From the NCBI GenBank assembly GCA_045603285.1, contig JAZULW010000053.1:1-5796 (forward strand): a stretch of 5,796 nt of DNA. The letters are read 5' to 3'. The notes beneath the pieces are model-generated. The model did not search any database. It was given only the letters and a program-made list of their open reading frames with translations, and had not been told where the DNA came from. Positions within the stretch are counted from its first letter, which is position 1; each line of letters opens with the position of its first letter. Shown piece by piece: positions 5,558-5,796 of the stretch. The position numbers were made by a program, and so were the translations under genes. This DNA is from RGIG3009 sp045603285. GTDB lineage: Bacteria; Bacillota; Clostridia; Oscillospirales; Acutalibacteraceae.

Positions 5558-5796
5558 TCAAAATTCTTCCAGAGAAGCCTGCAAAAAGGCCTTTGTCTTT
5601 TCGCTCTTGGGGTGATCAAATTCCTGCTCCGGTGAGCCCATTTCTTCGATCACCCCATCTGCCATATATATTACCACATCTGCTACCGATTTTGCAAACT
5701 CCATTTCGTGGGTTACCACGATCATTGTGGTATTTTTATCCTTTAATCCCCGGATGACTCGCAAAACCTCACCGGTCAGTTCCGGATCCAGGGCAG
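5558..5796 (-). CDS. Polar amino-acid ABC transporter ATPase, C-terminal part
   Basis: The last 78 residues of an ABC ATPase of the GlnQ/HisP polar amino-acid uptake family are visible; the rest lies beyond the right edge. The visible part opens with ALDPELTGEVL, the D-loop region just after Walker B in this family. It continues through the H-loop VVTHEM (switch His) and ends with MADGVIEEMGSPEQEFDHPKSEKTKAFL, the usual C-terminus of these subunits. Such proteins power import of glutamine, histidine, arginine or cystine with a membrane permease and a binding protein; the substrate cannot be told from this piece. The stop codon is at 5558-5560. The YerC-like gene follows after 17 bases, which suggests co-transcription. 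Both Gln codons in the visible part are CAG, matching the YerC-like gene and not the left-hand operon. Confidence 0.93.
   Translation of the reverse strand, partial: ALDPELTGEVLRVIRGLKDKNTTMIVVTHEMEFAKSVADVVIYMADGVIEEMGSPEQEFDHPKSEKTKAFLQASLEEF

Noticed and set aside
1..5796. CRISPR array, insertion sequence, phage or defence system
   Set aside because: No regularly spaced repeats, transposase, integrase, terminal inverted repeats or defence-type domains were seen on either strand. The only repeats are inside coding sequences.

Overview
The window looks like a chromosomal segment of a Gram-positive Clostridia-type bacterium (Firmicutes/Bacillota). This rests on strong AAGGAGG ribosome binding sites, sigma-A type promoters, and a DnaD-domain protein next to a DnaI/DnaC-type helicase loader, a replication-restart pairing typical of that phylum. 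The family-level guess (Oscillospiraceae-like, moderately GC-rich) is inference only.

Layout. A short promoter (4907-4936, minus strand) drives a compact four-gene operon running leftward: a DnaD-domain primosomal protein (4867-3881), a DnaC/DnaI-like AAA+ helicase loader (3884-2883), a zinc-ribbon / kinase-fold / transmembrane / two-PASTA protein (2880-1201) and N-acetylglucosamine-6-phosphate deacetylase NagA (1187-45). The first two genes overlap by four bases, and the next two junctions have 2 and 13 untranslated bases. The first three genes start with TTG, GTG and GTG. A perfect 10-bp hairpin lies just beyond nagA at the window's left edge and may be the operon terminator. On the other side of a 177-base divergent intergenic region, a 56-residue 2[4Fe-4S] ferredoxin (5045-5215, plus strand) has its own extended -10 promoter and a probable terminator. 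Right of that, a minus-strand pair of different base and codon composition begins: the C-terminal end of a polar amino-acid ABC transporter ATPase (5796-5558) and a YerC/TrpR-like repressor (5540-5268).

How the genes fit together. DnaD plus loader is a helicase-loading pair. The third gene has the PASTA kinase architecture used for muropeptide sensing, but its kinase domain lacks all three catalytic signature residues (the Lys of VAIK, the Asp of HRD and the Asp of DFG), so it reads as a pseudokinase. NagA handles amino-sugar phosphates derived from cell-wall recycling or chitin/GlcNAc. One transcript therefore appears to combine replication-helicase loading, a possible cell-wall-sensing membrane pseudokinase and amino-sugar catabolism. 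That combination is the most interesting thing in the window. The second point to note is a sharp codon-usage change near 5264, which could mark horizontal transfer or an assembly join.
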